This document shows positions 1 through 12,645 of a DNA stretch of 64,000 nt, piece after piece; positions within the stretch are counted from its first letter, which is position 1, and each line of letters starts with the position of its first letter. Source of the stretch: Siphonodentalium dalli. Lineage: Eukaryota > Mollusca > Scaphopoda > Gadilida > Siphonodentaliidae. The notes beneath the pieces are model-generated. The model saw only the letters and a program-made list of their open reading frames with translations, did no database searches and was not told the origin of the DNA. Location of the stretch: contig CP136069.1 of NCBI GenBank assembly GCA_032622095.1, forward strand, positions 41,950,194 to 42,014,193, written 5' to 3'. Position numbers and translations under genes: made by a program.

Positions 1-559
1 TTCACTCTGATAACATGTAAATCCAATTTACTCGGCGCTGATTGGTCAGTTGTCCAGGTGTATCTGTCGTAAAATCATATGATTTTACGTATCGTGACGC
101 ATGCATTCTTTAATCGAGAATATTTTATCGAATGGAGCAAAGATATATTTCGCGAGAGAGCAGCTCGAGCTCCGCAGCGAGTTCGATAACAGATTCGAGA
201 TTATGATGCAAGTTATGTTCTGTATTTATTGTACACCGTTGTGTCAGATAAATGAAATTAATTAACCGTCACCTTCATTGATACTATGCTACCGTTATTG
301 TCATTTATCTCTGATTAATAACCAGTAATTTTCGGGGCATCACCCGAAGCGGATCGTTGGAGTAATGTACGTCATCTTTCTTGGCAACAACGTCAAAAAG
401 ATTAGTTGCACTAGGGGTTTAATAATATATATTCAATGGCTCGTATTCCGTTGCGCACATGTGCCTGACGTCGATGGGTGTGGAATACAGCAATAACAGC
501 GCGCGTGCAATCACAAGTTTATAGGCTGATATAACACATTGTTCCAAGTTATTTCGGGG
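1..559. other. Unassigned AT-rich sequence with a 22-bp palindrome
   Basis: I see no gene here. Positions 69-90 are a perfect 22-bp palindrome with arms CGTAAAATCAT and ATGATTTTACG. The open frame overlapping 419-676 on the minus strand runs through a tandemly repeated segment of family L and has no recognisable protein content. Confidence 0.5.
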
Positions 560-915
560 TTGCTGGACATACGCACAAGAGTTTGGGGTGTCTCCCCCCA
601 AACTTTGGTCAAAATGTTCAACAATTGGAAATTTTATGTCTGACACAACATTAGTTGGAAATTTGATGTCTGACACAACATTAGTTGGAAATTTTACACC
701 ACATATAGGTTCATATTGTTAGATCAGCAGCAGTATATGGTTCTAATTTGGATCAACATTGTTGCCTGATATGGCCATCAGTTGGATATTTTTCAACCTT
801 ATGGGGATGTTGGGAACTTCCAACAGTTGGAAAGCTGCGTACTTGGAAGTTTGATCTTGATGTAGGGGAGGGGTGCAGTTGAAAATTTCAAGGTGGACAC
901 ATCAACGGAGACCCT
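560..915 (+). repeat. Dispersed repeat family L, copy 1
   Basis: The phrase CAACATTAGTTGGAAATTT and relatives recur here two to three times in tandem (about 610-695), with the linking phrase TGTCTGACA. The segment ends in a block reading GAGACCCTCTAGCCACG. Related blocks occur near 5.7, 15.9, 40.9, 45.9 and 55.1 kb in both orientations. Ends and class are unknown and no coding content is seen. Confidence 0.6.
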
Positions 916-2755
916 CTAGCCACGTCCCTGGTCGGACAACAAAGAACTCAAGAAAAATTCTGTCAAATCAGCATCATTCATAACGTGAAAGTACCACACA
1001 AATCCTAAAAGCATTTACATTTAATACAACGAAATGGCAAGCGCAAAAGGCTCGTTAAAATTGTTTCACTTTTAACTGTCGGATAATGAAAGTATAACAC
1101 GCATTTATTGGAATTGATCGTTTGAGTTTTTAAGCGATTTTATAAAACTTTAAAAGCCTACAAAAACTGCGTCTTCGAAAGTCGATATATGTTATTGTAA
1201 ACTCTCCGCCATGTAAAGGTTTATACTTTATAGACTCGATAGCTTTATGGTCGAACATTGACTCCATAGATAGTAGTTTTATTGTGTCAAATCGAAATGG
1301 GAATCTTTAAATATTATACAATGAATTACCGAAGAAATCAAACCACGTTTCCTTTATAGTTTATATAGTCTCTATCTCTGCGAATGTAACCCTTTCATGA
1401 CGGGAGCTGCGTAGCATTAAATAACCGGTGCCAGTGCATTCTCTTATATATGCGAGTCTCACAATAATTATGTCCTAACTCCTAAATATTGTAGTGGGAG
1501 AAAATGCAATTTGAAAATTTACATTTTTAAAACTCAATTTCACCATATCTGAGCAGCCAAACTGTTGAACGTTCGTTGTATACGAATTGGGGTCACTCTG
1601 CATGGAAATAAACATAAGGTTTAACTAAAACATATTTTGGAAAAAATTTCACTGGAGATAGAACATTATTTCGAAGAAATTTGTTCCATTGCTTTCAGCT
1701 TTTTCTATTAGCACTGCTATAACATACTTTCACAGTGAGATAAACAGTGCATTATTTTATGAATGCTTGGCTCATCGTTGGATATAGAACAATGTCGTGT
1801 TGCCGTCACAGTCTGGTAGTACTCTATATTCTTATTATAATACTGTAGTAGGGACACAACAGGTAAATATATACCGAAAAAACGATTGATATACACGGTT
1901 TATATACTCTGTTAAAAACCCCAGGGAAGTCATAAAGAATTGTCTTCTGTTTTAAATTGTTAAACGCCCAGGAAAGAGTAACAATGACTGATTTGTATCA
2001 GAAGAGAATGTGACACAAGCGAACATTACTATGTGTAAGTTAAGGCTTCAAACCGCACAGCAAATATTACACGCAGTGCGTCGTGGGGAAAAACTCTAAC
2101 ATCATTCAGTCAAGTTGCGCCACTGCAACCAATTGGAAATGAGCTCGTTGGCCGTGTAAGGCTACCTTTCAAAATTCTCAATTTTAAACTATCAATTTGA
2201 AGGAAAATCCTCTATAACCAATGTATAGTACTATAGTAACACCTGTTTACCATCACAGTGTGTGAAATTTGTTCGACATATAAGTTTGATTTATATTTTC
2301 GCAGACAGTGACGATTTCAGATGGTTGGATTCATAAGCTAGATAATGCAGTGTGTGAATTTGCAAATATTTATTGTCAAACTCTCTCGACATAACTCCCA
2401 AAAAGTTTTCTTTTTTGTTTTTAAACCACCTTTTTATTTTTACATCATTAGCTCATATCTCTCATATTATGAGAGTGAACATGTGTTGTTACAGTACTGT
2501 AGCATACGTTGGTTCTAGAGGTTTCCCCATCAAATTGATAGTTTGAAAATGAGATTTGAAAATGTATAAACGGGTTTCTAGCAGACCACAGACTGCGCAG
2601 AGCTTATAACACCAACCCTGGTTAAGTTTTAGTTTAAACATATTTATTTGTCTAATTTATGTAACATATTATATATGACACAAACATTGTATATACAGAC
2701 AATGGGATTGGAGGACAAGTGCTGACTCACTTATGGGTACCCCCCTCTCCCAGTT
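916..2755. other. Unassigned AT-rich sequence with a D-element remnant
   Basis: I recognise no gene. Positions about 1391-1470 hold a truncated left end of element family D: CCCTTTCATGACGGGAGC, then the 20-mer CATTCTCTTATATATGCGAG. The rest is AT-rich, without a long open frame or a repeat I can match within the window. Confidence 0.5.
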
Positions 2756-3640
2756 AACCCTGGTTAAGTGGTCCTACTAATTGGCTACGATGCTGGTGTA
2801 TCATGCTGACATGGTATATATGCTGGTAGGGAAAAGTCAGAGATAATATATAATATCTCTGGCAAAGCGATACTGTACCATTATCTTATTTAAAGTTGTC
2901 ATAATTTTGCGTTGTTTGGCTGGTCTGAACAATTCGAGGAAAATCCGCTATGTGCATGTGGAAAACATTCAAAACATGTTTTTTGTAAATAGTTTAATAA
3001 TGGCTGCGCTGATTGTTGCAAACCGGTCATAATTGAGATGGTTATCCCTGGCATTTTAAAGACACAAGCGCCACCATTATTAGAATATTTAAACATATAA
3101 ATGTTTTTGGATGTTTCATGCCCAACATATTCTCGTAGAAATACGCACATAATCGACCTATAATATGAAATAGGTACATAATGTGATTATTTAATTCTGA
3201 AATAAGCAGATAATGGAACATTGGTCGTTATTTCGTTTTATGGCGCGGACCAAAGTGAAAACACCTGTTGAAGAGCGTACACATGAAAAGTCATGCGTTG
3301 GCTTATTTGTGTCCTTGTCGGCACATAATCTGCTTCGAATCGCCTCATTATGAGTCAATAATGTGACTAAACTGTTCTCATTTTCAGCACATTATCGACT
3401 CAATATGAGGCGATTTGAAGCAGATTATCTACATAAAACAAGTTATGTTATAAGTAGATAATGTGCTGGCTTCGGGAGACAGGCTGTTCGTGCAGATACT
3501 GGCTATTGCTTAAACCGCTCCGATTATAGCCAACGACCACAAAATGATATTTTTTTTAGGAAAAATACCAGCACTTTTTACCAACAGTACCGCTTTCCCT
3601 ACCATCACTATAGCAATGCAGCAGGACTACTTGACTATGC
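2756..3640. mobile_element. Foldback element family G, copy 1, interrupted by an F element
   Basis: The left arm (CTGGTTAAGTGGTCCTAC, then a block shared with 20.6 and 28.7 kb) and the right arm (CAGCAGGACTACTTGAC) are inverted copies of each other. The right arm is interrupted by an F element at about 3123-3480 and resumes near 3505 with a block matching the right arms of the other G copies. No transposase is present, so this is a non-autonomous foldback. Confidence 0.65.
3123..3480 (+). mobile_element. Family F inverted-repeat element, copy 1
   Basis: Positions 3321-3432 form a large imperfect stem-loop with arms of about 45 bp; the left arm begins GCACATAATCTGCTTCGAAT and the right arm is its near reverse complement. 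The left flank carries a block beginning ACGCACATAATCGACC, and TTTATGGCGCGGACC lies in the middle. Related copies lie near 12.0, 19.1, 42.4, 50.3 and 51.7 kb. It is non-coding and sits inside a G element. Confidence 0.7.
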
Positions 3641-3973
3641 ATGTGTGACGGCGATACTTTGAACCCAAAATGCTGTCCAAGTCCGCGCTGTCAGTCGTTG
3701 CTGCAATGGCCCAGTCTGAACCCTTCCATATTGATGCATTCAGTTTCTATTTGATTGGATTATGCAGATCGAGGAGGTGACAGACTAGCAAAATTGATGA
3801 CATAAAAACGACCACGCAAATCCCATTTCAATCACCTCTCCTATTAAATATTTCAGCCTCCGTGTTCAGTTGTAGCTACGGATATTGTGGCGGGGATACG
3901 ATTTTGGAATGGAAGCTTAACTTGCGCCTATAATTAAGTTAATACCACCACCATCGATATCGTGCAGAGTGTT

Positions 3974-4085
3974 GGGGACATGACAAACTGCGGGATGGGA
4001 CGAGGTGTGGGCAGAATGACACTCTCGCGGGGACACGACAAACTGCGGGATAGGACGAGGTGCGGGCAGAATGACACACTGGAGA
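3974..4085. repeat. Tandem duplication of about 56 bp
   Basis: Two adjacent GC-rich copies begin GGGACATGACAAACTGCGGG and GGGACACGACAAACTGCGGG, with GGGCAGAATGACAC in each. The small open frames on both strands here follow from the duplication and resemble no protein I know. Confidence 0.7.
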
Positions 4086-4527
4086 CAGAATTTGCAATTG
4101 AGTGGGACGGCAGACATCTCGAAGAATAATAACACGTATGGTGGGCCAAACTCCATGCAGCGCCCTCCTCGTCAGCACTGCGATATAGCACTGTCACAAG
4201 GATGGTACTTTGCGGACCGATACATCTATTTTTACATATCGTTGGAACTATATTTGGTCACCTATTATCTTATTTTGACCACCAAAAGTTTGCAATAATG
4301 GTAATTCTTTCGGTATTGATAAGAACAATATAGACTGAGCCAGACACAGGTAATTTTAATCCTAAAACATAAGAACAAAGAACACGTAAGAACTCCTTAC
4401 CAATTGTTCTTTATGGCAGTGATATCTCAGCGGAGCGATGGGAAACAACTCTGCCTTGAGTTTGATAGTGGGATCGTTTTCGATGTCTAACGAAAGCTCG
4501 ATATTCGGCCAAAACCAAATGTATTAA
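4086..4527. other. Unassigned sequence
   Basis: No gene, RNA or repeat is recognised here. The 75-codon plus-strand frame starting at 4071 has no recognisable motif. Confidence 0.4.
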
Positions 4528-4650
4528 AGATGCATAATCCGAATTAACCCTCCCAAGTTAATATTTCGTTGACTTCGGGGGTAAAATAAATATTTCATTC
4601 GATTCGAGGAACCTACCCATCAAAGCTCAGACTGGTCAGATATTGATTAC
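4528..4650 (+). mobile_element. Truncated A element (TTAA-type)
   Basis: A TTAA at 4524-4527 is followed by AGATGCATAATCCGAATTAA and the diagnostic A-family block (GACTTCGGGGGTAAAA, then CATCAAAGCTCAGA). The similarity fades near 4650 and the other terminus is missing. Confidence 0.7.
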
Positions 4651-5694
4651 TTTTATGTTAGCCATATAACGAGCAAATTTATAGCGAGCAATAAATAACC
4701 GAACACCTTTAATATACTATATATTTGCTTCCGATGATAAATGCGTTATGTTTCTTGGAATCACTGAACTAAATGGTTTCCCATAGGCGACAGTGTTAAC
4801 GTTTCGGCCAAATTCACTGAATTGAAGCCTGCAGGCCATACCAGTGATGTTTACCCAGCTAGATTGACACCAGTTGATCACGAAAATGCAAGAAAAATCA
4901 TAGGTCATGTGTTTACTTTTTAAAATAAATCCCCAAGTCTACGACAGGGCTATCTCACAGCCAAATTTGATCTGGAAAAACCCAGGACTACAGCAGCTAG
5001 TTAAATAAATTTCCCGCTCACAAAAATCCATTCCCCCATTCATTCACCAGTTTAAATTATTTAGATATTATGTACAAATCAAATAAACGCGATGTCATCC
5101 TTTAATAACGTGTCGCATGTAGCATTCCACGGTGTACTCGCTCCCCGATTCTAGAACACATTTAGCTCCCTGATTCCTCTTTGCACCTAGTTCAGACGGG
5201 TAGACATTTCCCCCTGTAAACAATGTAAACAGATGTGTGGGCGGTATCATAGGTATATTTCGGTATCGCGTCTGTTCTCTGCAATGGGTCAGCTAGAAGT
5301 TGGGAATGCTACAGAACAGTATCAAAGTAATGTTACGCATGGATCACGAAATATAAAACCCGGACCAAAGATACTTCAGGTAATCCTTCAAGAACAATAC
5401 ACATATGAATTATATCACCGTATCATGTGTATGGTAAACATACCAGAAGGTAAATCAAACAGGATTGATCTCTCTGGCGCGATTTAGTGTCTCGTTCTTG
5501 TTTCTGGCAACTGATCATGTAATTAACCCTTAGCAAGGGGAATAATTTCTGTTTAGTGGTTTGATGCATTACTATTATTCTCAATGATACAATATGTCTC
5601 AATGTCGTATTTATGGTTTCAGGTCTTTAAAAAAAAAATGCACCACCCACAGTGTGTCGTTGACGCACTTGACGCCCAAAAGTTTTATTTTCAT
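4651..5694. other. Unassigned sequence
   Basis: No gene is supported. The open frames of 63 to 84 codons have no recognisable domain, no clear splice context and no start that stands out. A 36-40 bp block around 5657-5696 recurs diverged at 6133-6172 (core GACGCACTTGACGCCCAA against AACGCACTTGGCGCCCAA). Confidence 0.4.
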
Positions 5695-5995
5695 CCCTGA
5701 TACAACATTAGTTGGAAATATCAGACCAAAATTAGGTACATTAGTTCTCGTATTTATTGTGAAATGTGTTGTTTTTATATACATGTATTTACCAACTTTC
5801 GGTCAATTGTTATGGATGAAATGGGAATAAGTTGGGCATTTCCAGGCATGGGGGTTGTTATGTGCTTTGTTGAAAATTCTCAGTTGGAAAGTTTGTGTTA
5901 AATGGATTTCATGGACTTTGAAATTCGGTCCAGTTCAAGTGGGTGCAAGGAACTTCCAACATGAACACCTTCTAACAGAGACACTTTAGCCACGC
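5695..5995 (+). repeat. Dispersed repeat family L, copy 2
   Basis: It begins TACAACATTAGTTGGAAAT and ends near AGAGACACTTTAGCCACG, paralleling the start and end of the copy at 560-915 in the same orientation. Confidence 0.6.
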
Positions 5996-7000
5996 AATTC
6001 GTGGTCTACTGAGAACTACCGAAATCTGACTTGAACATTACTCACATTAGGGGAGTGGTCATAGATAGACTAGTTCTAGAGCTCTTTAGAGAACACATAA
6101 TTCCCCGACGTCAGCACGAATTAGAGTGAGTGTGGAGTCAACGCACTTGGCGCCCAAGAGTTTTTATTTTCTCGCATAATACGCATACTGTTTGTTTCGC
6201 AGCTGAATTATTCTTCCGTTTCCAGATCTGATTTTATAACAAACACAACCGCTGGTGGAATTATTATCAAATGTGTGTTGATGATCGTTGGCAGACGAAA
6301 CGAAAATACTCCACGTGATGAGCGCTGTGGTAGAGGACAGGGAGGTCGAAGAACTGCGTGCTTGCTTTCTCTGAAAAGCGAAAATATCGCACCGAAGGAA
6401 GAAAAATACACCAGTTGAGACAATCCGTGTTTTATCGCTAATAGTTGGGGTTACATATATCTTGCTGTGTCACTGATACTAGAAAGTTGTTTCCATCTGA
6501 CATCACACAGAAGAAAGAAAAAAAACAATGTTCTGGTGTGGTTCGTTATTGTAATGTGCTTAACTGACTCCACTTCCACGACCGTTCACTTGTGGCCGAA
6601 ATCAGTCATCACGCGACTGTCACGACGTCGTGAATGCGCCCGTAACTGAAATACAACTAACTGTAATACAACTAACTGAAATACAACTTTCATACAGTTA
6701 CACGTGTCTATTGTTTGGAGTTTTCTCATGTGTATGATATTCTCGTGTGTATGATATTCTCGTGTGTATGATATTCTCGTGTGTATGATATTCTCGTGTG
6801 TATGATATACTATGATATTGTGAAAGCAACAAAATTTTGTTTCCTCCAACATTACAAATGACGGCAGAAAAAAAATGACAATTTAGTTATAACTGTAGGT
6901 AATTAATTATGTTCTATGTGGACATAGACTAAGGTACTCTTTACATTTCAAGATCAAATACAATTCATCGTTTAGGGATAACAGTATAGTATTCACATCC
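5996..7000. repeat. Unassigned sequence with two short tandem repeats
   Basis: Positions about 6645-6692 carry three diverged copies of an ACTGAAATACAACTA-like unit. Positions about 6725-6808 carry about five copies of a 17-bp unit, TGTATGATATTCTCGTG. The histidine-rich minus-strand frame at 6586-6852 is the translation of that array, not a gene. Confidence 0.6.
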
Positions 7001-7570
7001 AGGGTTCACGCTGTCATGGGCGAAATTGGTCAATGGCCAATTTTTTTTCGAAAATGGCCCCAAAAACTTTCATTTGGCCAAACTTTAGGCCAATTTTTTT
7101 CTAAACCCAAAATTAGAAATCGAATTCAAAAACCCAAATTGATTTTGTAACGCGAGCGACATGATAATCGAATTTATAGTATCATCATCTGCTAACTGGT
7201 TTGGTGATACATCTTAATGGATAACAAAATGCACTCAAAGGCAGTGCATTGTCAACCAGATGTAATAAAACAGTAATAAGGATTAACACTAACTAATCCT
7301 TTGTCTGTCATAAGGCTGAATGGTAGATAGTGGGTAGTAATATATTGTCAAGTAACAATGATGGGTTTAAAGAAGTCTATAGAAACGGTATTTGAAGGAA
7401 TGGACATAATTATATAGAATGTTAGATGATAAATAACATAAACATATTAATTAATTGCAAGACCAGAAAATGAGGATTTGATTTGGCTAAAGTGATTTTT
7501 AATTTGCCAAAAAGATCAGAATTGACCAAAAAATTGTACAAAAGATTTGTCGGCCCAGCATGAACACTGT
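7001..7570. mobile_element. Probable non-autonomous hAT-like element
   Basis: The left end reads CAGGGTTCACGCTGTCATGG. The right end, reverse-complemented, reads CAGTGTTCATGCTGGGCC. Inward from both ends lies TTGGCCAA-type sequence in inverted arrangement. Termini of the form CAGNGTTC suggest hAT, but I could not find a convincing 8-bp duplication, so the class is tentative. There is no transposase frame. Confidence 0.5.
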
Positions 7571-7612
7571 ATAATCACACTGTATAATCACACTATATAA
7601 TCACACTTTATA
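7564..7612. repeat. 14-bp tandem repeat, about 3-4 copies
   Basis: The unit CACTGTATAATCA and variants repeat directly at the right edge of the hAT-like element. Confidence 0.65.
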
Positions 7613-8895
7613 TCAAGTGTGTCAAACAATAGTATTATGACAAAGCGCTGACGCGTATACCATAACAGTGAATTGTCAATACTAACTTGGGCCGGGTAAC
7701 GGGTGTACCGTTACGTTAGCTAAACGAATTACAACATATTCGTGTAAACGAGTCCGAATTCAAAAATTAGTTAAACATCGCGAAAGATCAGAAGACAACT
7801 ATGGCTTGCGATAAGTATAATAGGCTCGACGTAAGCTGATCTCATTGTCAGCGGGATATAAATCACCACTCAAAAACATACTAAAAATTAACAGAGTCAA
7901 ACTCTACAAACAATCAGACGTGTTGTTTCGAACGTTGAGCTGCACATGCATTAACGTTATGTACGTTATTGGGACTAATGTGCTAATCTACGTATTTTAG
8001 ATATAACATTTTCGGGTCCATTCCATGGTGAATGTCAGCCAGTACACAATTAACATCCTTGGGACAATATACGTCACACGTGGCCAAGTAGTCGAGGGGT
8101 CACTAACTTTATCATTCACATCCATAGTTTACACTGGGTGTGGCATGGACCAGTCTAGATGTTTCAAATTGGGAGAAGACAATTCTCATTGTTTGGTTAT
8201 TAGGGAGAAGTGGAATGTTATTAGGGAGAAGTAACAATAGCTGAAGATCAATTTACACTAAAGCATCGCCCTTCTATGATCCAATAAGTACTATGCAACA
8301 CAAGAGCCCATTTATAAAGCCATTATAGTGAGTAGGAGCACAAATATAATCAGTAAATATACTTTCACTATGCGGTTGGGACATAATATATATGCGTACT
8401 GGTATGTGAGACAGAAGTCATCTTCCTGGGACGAAACAATGGAGAAATGGCACATGCTGTGGAGAAGGTGACCCCCATGTCACCCTCTAGGCTAGTCACA
8501 TTGCCATGGAAATGATATATACGCTGAGGACGCGGCGTGTTCCGTGATTGAGTTGTTAGTTGACACTAGGGTTATGGATTCGTCTGCAGCAGCCCTCGGG
8601 GACATCGGATTTGAATTATACAGTATGTTGTTTTATGGAAATTCAGAGTAATCTTTTCAGGTTGTTTGGGTCAAGGCAACCCTAAGGGCGTCGTTAAACT
8701 ATCAACCGCGAGTAATAAATTGTTGAAATCGCATTATAATTAGTCAAAACACTAAGGTCGGACCGTTTGTCTCGAGATTGAAAACCAGGATTCAAGGTCG
8801 AATTCGATCTGGTCTCTTCGCCATACTATAACATCCGACGCTGATTTACAAATGTATAAAGCTTTCATCTCGTCAATCAGCGGATACTGTTTGAA
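7613..8895. other. Unassigned sequence
   Basis: I recognise no gene. A 69-codon frame at 8025-8234 ends in a short direct duplication (GTTATTAGGGAGAAGT twice, about 8197-8232). Nothing else in it looks coding. Confidence 0.4.
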
Positions 8896-8975
8896 TGGTT
8901 AACCTTTCATGACGGGCGCCACACTGCATTAAAGATCCTGTGCCAGTGCATTCTTTTATATATGCGAGTCTCCCA
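8896..8975 (+). mobile_element. Truncated D element
   Basis: GTTAACCTTTCATGACGGGC is followed by CCTGTGCCAGTGCATTC and TATATATGCGAGTCTCC. This is the left end of the D subfamily with a CCTTTCATGACGGG terminus; the second arm of its hairpin is missing. Confidence 0.65.
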
Positions 8976-9046
8976 GCAGTAGTCATCGGTTTCTTGTCAT
9001 ATATGAATAACTCAACAAAAGAAAAAAATATAGCACATGAGCCATA

Positions 9047-9310
9047 CATGATCAGTTTTTGTAGCTCACTCCGAATCCCGCCCCATATAAACAGGCCTGT
9101 TGAGAGGATATAACCGTCCCCATATAAACAGGCCTGTTGAGAGGATAAATGTGCTCATGTGATGTCGGTCACTTTTCGAGATTGTGAAATGTGAGTGCAA
9201 CTGAACATCTCTCTAAAATATGTCCGATACCCGGTTTTTCAGTATTCGAGTTGAGCTCTTTGGATAGCTCATTAGTCTAAGAACTTGCTGATATTTTTGG
9301 AAAATATAGA
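9047..9310 (+). repeat. Repeat family R fragment with an internal 35-bp duplication
   Basis: The run from GAATCCCGCCCCAT through TTTTCGAGATTGTG to TTTTTGGAAAATATAG parallels 51,953-52,140. Within it, CCCCATATAAACAGGCCTGT and its context are duplicated in tandem (about 9082-9147), which the other copy lacks. Confidence 0.6.
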
Positions 9311-10660
9311 AAAAATTCCAGGCGCCATAAAGTTAATTCGGGCCATGTAATAATAGCTTACAATTAACAACTTTACAATTTATATCAAAATCCTTAAATG
9401 TACATTCTTATCGCGTTGCGTCGACATAATCCATTGGGATGTAATAAATTTTCTACAATTGTCGAAACATTATGAGAAATTGGAGTCCAAAAACACATTT
9501 ATTAGACGTGTTGTCTTACTGTGACGTAAACAGATACACATTTTGTTGACAGAAGTTGGTCATCCCACGTGAACAAACTGTTAACCTGGTTATGTGATTT
9601 CTGTTTGATTGGCTGCGAACTCCGGCAGTAAATTGTGCATAATGCATCGATCAGTAAATTTAGTGAAGGTCATAAATTCGCGCGGGATACCCCTGATTTT
9701 TCAGAAAGATTGCGAAAAAATCACCTAATTTTCATTAACAAATACACGTGGTAATTTACAAATGTAATTTACCCGGTTATACTAGCTGTTGCCCACGTTT
9801 ATAGTCCATAGTTCATTATTTACAATTTATCAATAGAGGCCACACAACCACCACTGTGGACACCGTATAGGTGGTAGCATGCAACGTCACTTGTTCCCAC
9901 AGACTGTCATGAACGCAGACTGCCATCGCCGAGCTAGATTAATAGCAACGAATAGAGGCATAGCATAGTGACAACTGGAAAAATTAATGACACTGGCGTA
10001 AATTCCCCTGATAGTCTGCTGTAATATCCGTTCTTCACTGAATGTGACAGTGACAGTAGTTGTGATCTACTGCGAATTTCTGTCTTTGAAGATGGCCTGT
10101 CTATTCCTTGAGATTTATGTATAGGTGACACATGGATGGGTGCATAAATAAAGGGGGCATCAATTTATTGAAAATAAACACAACAAATAGACAATGACTG
10201 GCTTGCGCACATATTAGGCTTTCGTATTTTGCAACAGAATCATAATTTTACTAGGGGTACCAAGAGTTATGTTCCTTGATTTTAAAATGTAATTTTTCGA
10301 GCATAACCACCTATATATATATATATATATTGTCTGGAAGAGCACTTTTCCGTCTCACCAAATGCAAAAAAGTTCAAAATTATTACCACTGGAAATGCAG
10401 ATGACAAATCTTAGTTGCTAAATATCTGGGCTACTGGTTCGCAGAAATCGCAACTGCTTGATACGAGTGGGTTCGATGTCACATGAAATAATTTTATTCA
10501 AAACTCAGAGACATCCTCTAAAAATGCACACTTCATAAGAATCATACCTAACCCTCTCTCAATACACATACATGCTACATCGATGGCCACAGAAATCTCT
10601 GGTACTCTATTCTAAGAAATCTATCCGTACTGATCATTCAAAACTATATAGTGTAACCAT
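9311..10660. other. Unassigned sequence with a TA microsatellite
   Basis: A run of about ten TA dinucleotides lies at 10,312-10,331. I see no coding potential or repeat match in the rest. Confidence 0.45.
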
Positions 10661-10670
10661 ATATTCGGTG

Positions 10671-10720
10671 GTATAAATAGGGTGGTATAAATAGGGTGAA
10701 ACTAATTTTGAGTCAGAGAA
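10671..10720 (+). promoter_or_regulatory. Possible core promoter with a duplicated TATA box
   Basis: GTATAAATAG occurs at 10,671-10,680 and again at 10,685-10,694 in a short tandem duplication. An initiator-like AGTCAGAG follows at 10,711, about 27 bp below the second box, which fits the usual TATA-to-start spacing. No coding exon is recognised downstream, so the motif may be fortuitous. Confidence 0.25.
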
Positions 10721-12002
10721 GCGAGTGAACAGAAGCTTCTGTTAGTAAATGTTTTCAATTGTTTCCACAAACTGGAACAAAAACAATTTGAACTGTTCAT
10801 TTGTGTTTTTCGGTTGTCATTTTGTCTTTTGAAATACTTTTAGTGAAATGTGTGTTTGACACCATATATTTCTCTTGTGTTTGCAATGATTAGACACACG
10901 TGACTTGAAATATGCTTTGTGTAGTGGTGTAAACATGTTTATCTCAATCAGTGGGGGGTGTCTTGAAAAACTTTGCAGACACAGTTTCGAATTCCGCTAC
11001 ACGACCACCCCCCACCCTTTGTGCAATTTTTTTTTAACAAGGAACCTGTTGGGACAACCCCCCAAAAGAATTTAGTAAATAAATCAGAATAATATGAAAT
11101 AAAATTATATCAGCCTGTTTCCAGCAATTACTATTTCATATTCCAACATATTAATACAATCCAAAATAGTAGAATGGTAGTAGAATGACCGAAAACAAGA
11201 TAATAAAACAGTTCCTATGGGTATCGGCTTCCTATCATATTGGCACCATTGGATTACTTCTGATTGAATATATACATATATGTATTATATAAATGTATAG
11301 GGATTTCATCTTAGGTCTATAACATTCACAATTATAATGGTGCATGTGCACACACATTGTTCACCTTTGCTATCCAGTGCACTATATGTGGAACACTAAT
11401 GGGCAGTTTGTCGGTGAGCGTTTGAATTTGTATGTGTGGTTTACCACCTATACAACATAACATGTTTTGATAACCAGTGACTGATGTAAAAGGCTCAGAG
11501 GGCAAGATGATATTTGCTAATATTTTGTTATCATTTATATTGTTGACATGCAGATGTCACATTTTGTCTTTCAAAATGGCGTTATGTTTATGTATGTAGC
11601 CATGTATATGACTGCTGGTACAAGCGTATTGACTTGCATAAATACTAAGAAAGAATAAGACATCGATAACCACTGCCTGAAGTACATGTAGTAGTATTGA
11701 AAGTGGAATATATGACCAATGATATCATTTTATACATGTGCCTATGAAATAAAATGATATGAATTGTTGATTGAAGAAGCTTGAGAAATCAGCCAACTCA
11801 ATAGCTACACAACTGGGCTACATATCCCGATATAATATCACCATGATTGTCCAAACTGGTGATGCATGCAGTGTTCTCTAGCCACTAATATGGACATGAT
11901 GCAATATGTAAGCACAGTACTAAACTAAGTGATATAATTCCAATATCTTAATGTTTTCTAATTATTGTTTGATAAATATCTTGAAAGGAAAAATGTCAAC
12001 AT
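10721..12002. other. Unassigned AT-rich sequence
   Basis: A short inverted repeat with GTGGGGGGTG and CACCCCCCAC arms lies at about 10,951-11,017. No gene is seen. Confidence 0.4.
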
Positions 12003-12345
12003 GTCCTCGTGCAAATACGCACATTGACCTATAATGTGAAATAGATACATAATGTGATTATTTGATTCCGAAATAAGCAGATAATGGAGTCATGGCTATT
12101 AATCCACTTATGGCGCGGGCCACAGTGGACACACATGTTAAAGAGTGTTGGTTGGCTTACTTGTCACATAGTCCGCACATAATCTGCTTACAATCGCCTC
12201 ATTATGAGTCGTTAATGAAACTAAAATGCTCTCGTTTTCAGCACATTAACAGCTCAAAATGAGGCGATTCTAAGCAGATTTTCTACCTAAAATAAGTTCT
12301 TCATAAGCAGATAATGTGCGGATTTTCTGGACAATAGGCTGAAAA
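12003..12345 (+). mobile_element. Family F inverted-repeat element, copy 2
   Basis: It has the order of blocks of the copy at 3.1 kb: an ACGCAC-type left block, TTATGGCGCGGGCC, then a stem-loop with arms beginning GCACATAATCTGCTTACAAT (about 12,175-12,290). Here it is not inside a G element, so it moves independently. Confidence 0.7.
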
Positions 12346-12567
12346 TGTGCGTCACACATTGTCTGGATCTTTTCGTGCAGCACCTATCTCAATACCTATG
12401 TTCTGTAACGAGAACAAAGAAAATTGACTGACTTCACATCGAGTTTGATAGAATGTTAAATTTTTTTTCTGTTGGAAGTGTGACCGAAGAGATAATATAG
12501 CCTCTTTAACTGGTTCGCATTATTGAGTTTAGCTCAGTTAAATCAGTTAATTGAAGTAGGGTATCTG

Positions 12568-12641
12568 ACAGGTCCCCTGGTGCGACAACCCCAACATGAC
12601 TATATACCTTCATTGTGGGGTTGTCTCACCAGGGAACCTGT
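12568..12641. repeat. 74-bp hairpin
   Basis: The left arm begins ACAGGTCCCCTGGTGCGACA and the right arm is its near reverse complement ending GGGAACCTGT, around a loop of about 18-24 nt. The ends resemble those of the hAT-like palindrome at 27.5 kb, but no target duplication is evident. Confidence 0.7.
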
Positions 12642-12645
12642 GCTA

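Noticed and set aside
12568-12641. Hairpin considered as a second copy of the 103-bp hAT-like element
   Set aside because: Only the outer ACAGGTCCCC is shared, the inner arms differ, and no 8-bp flanking duplication is visible.
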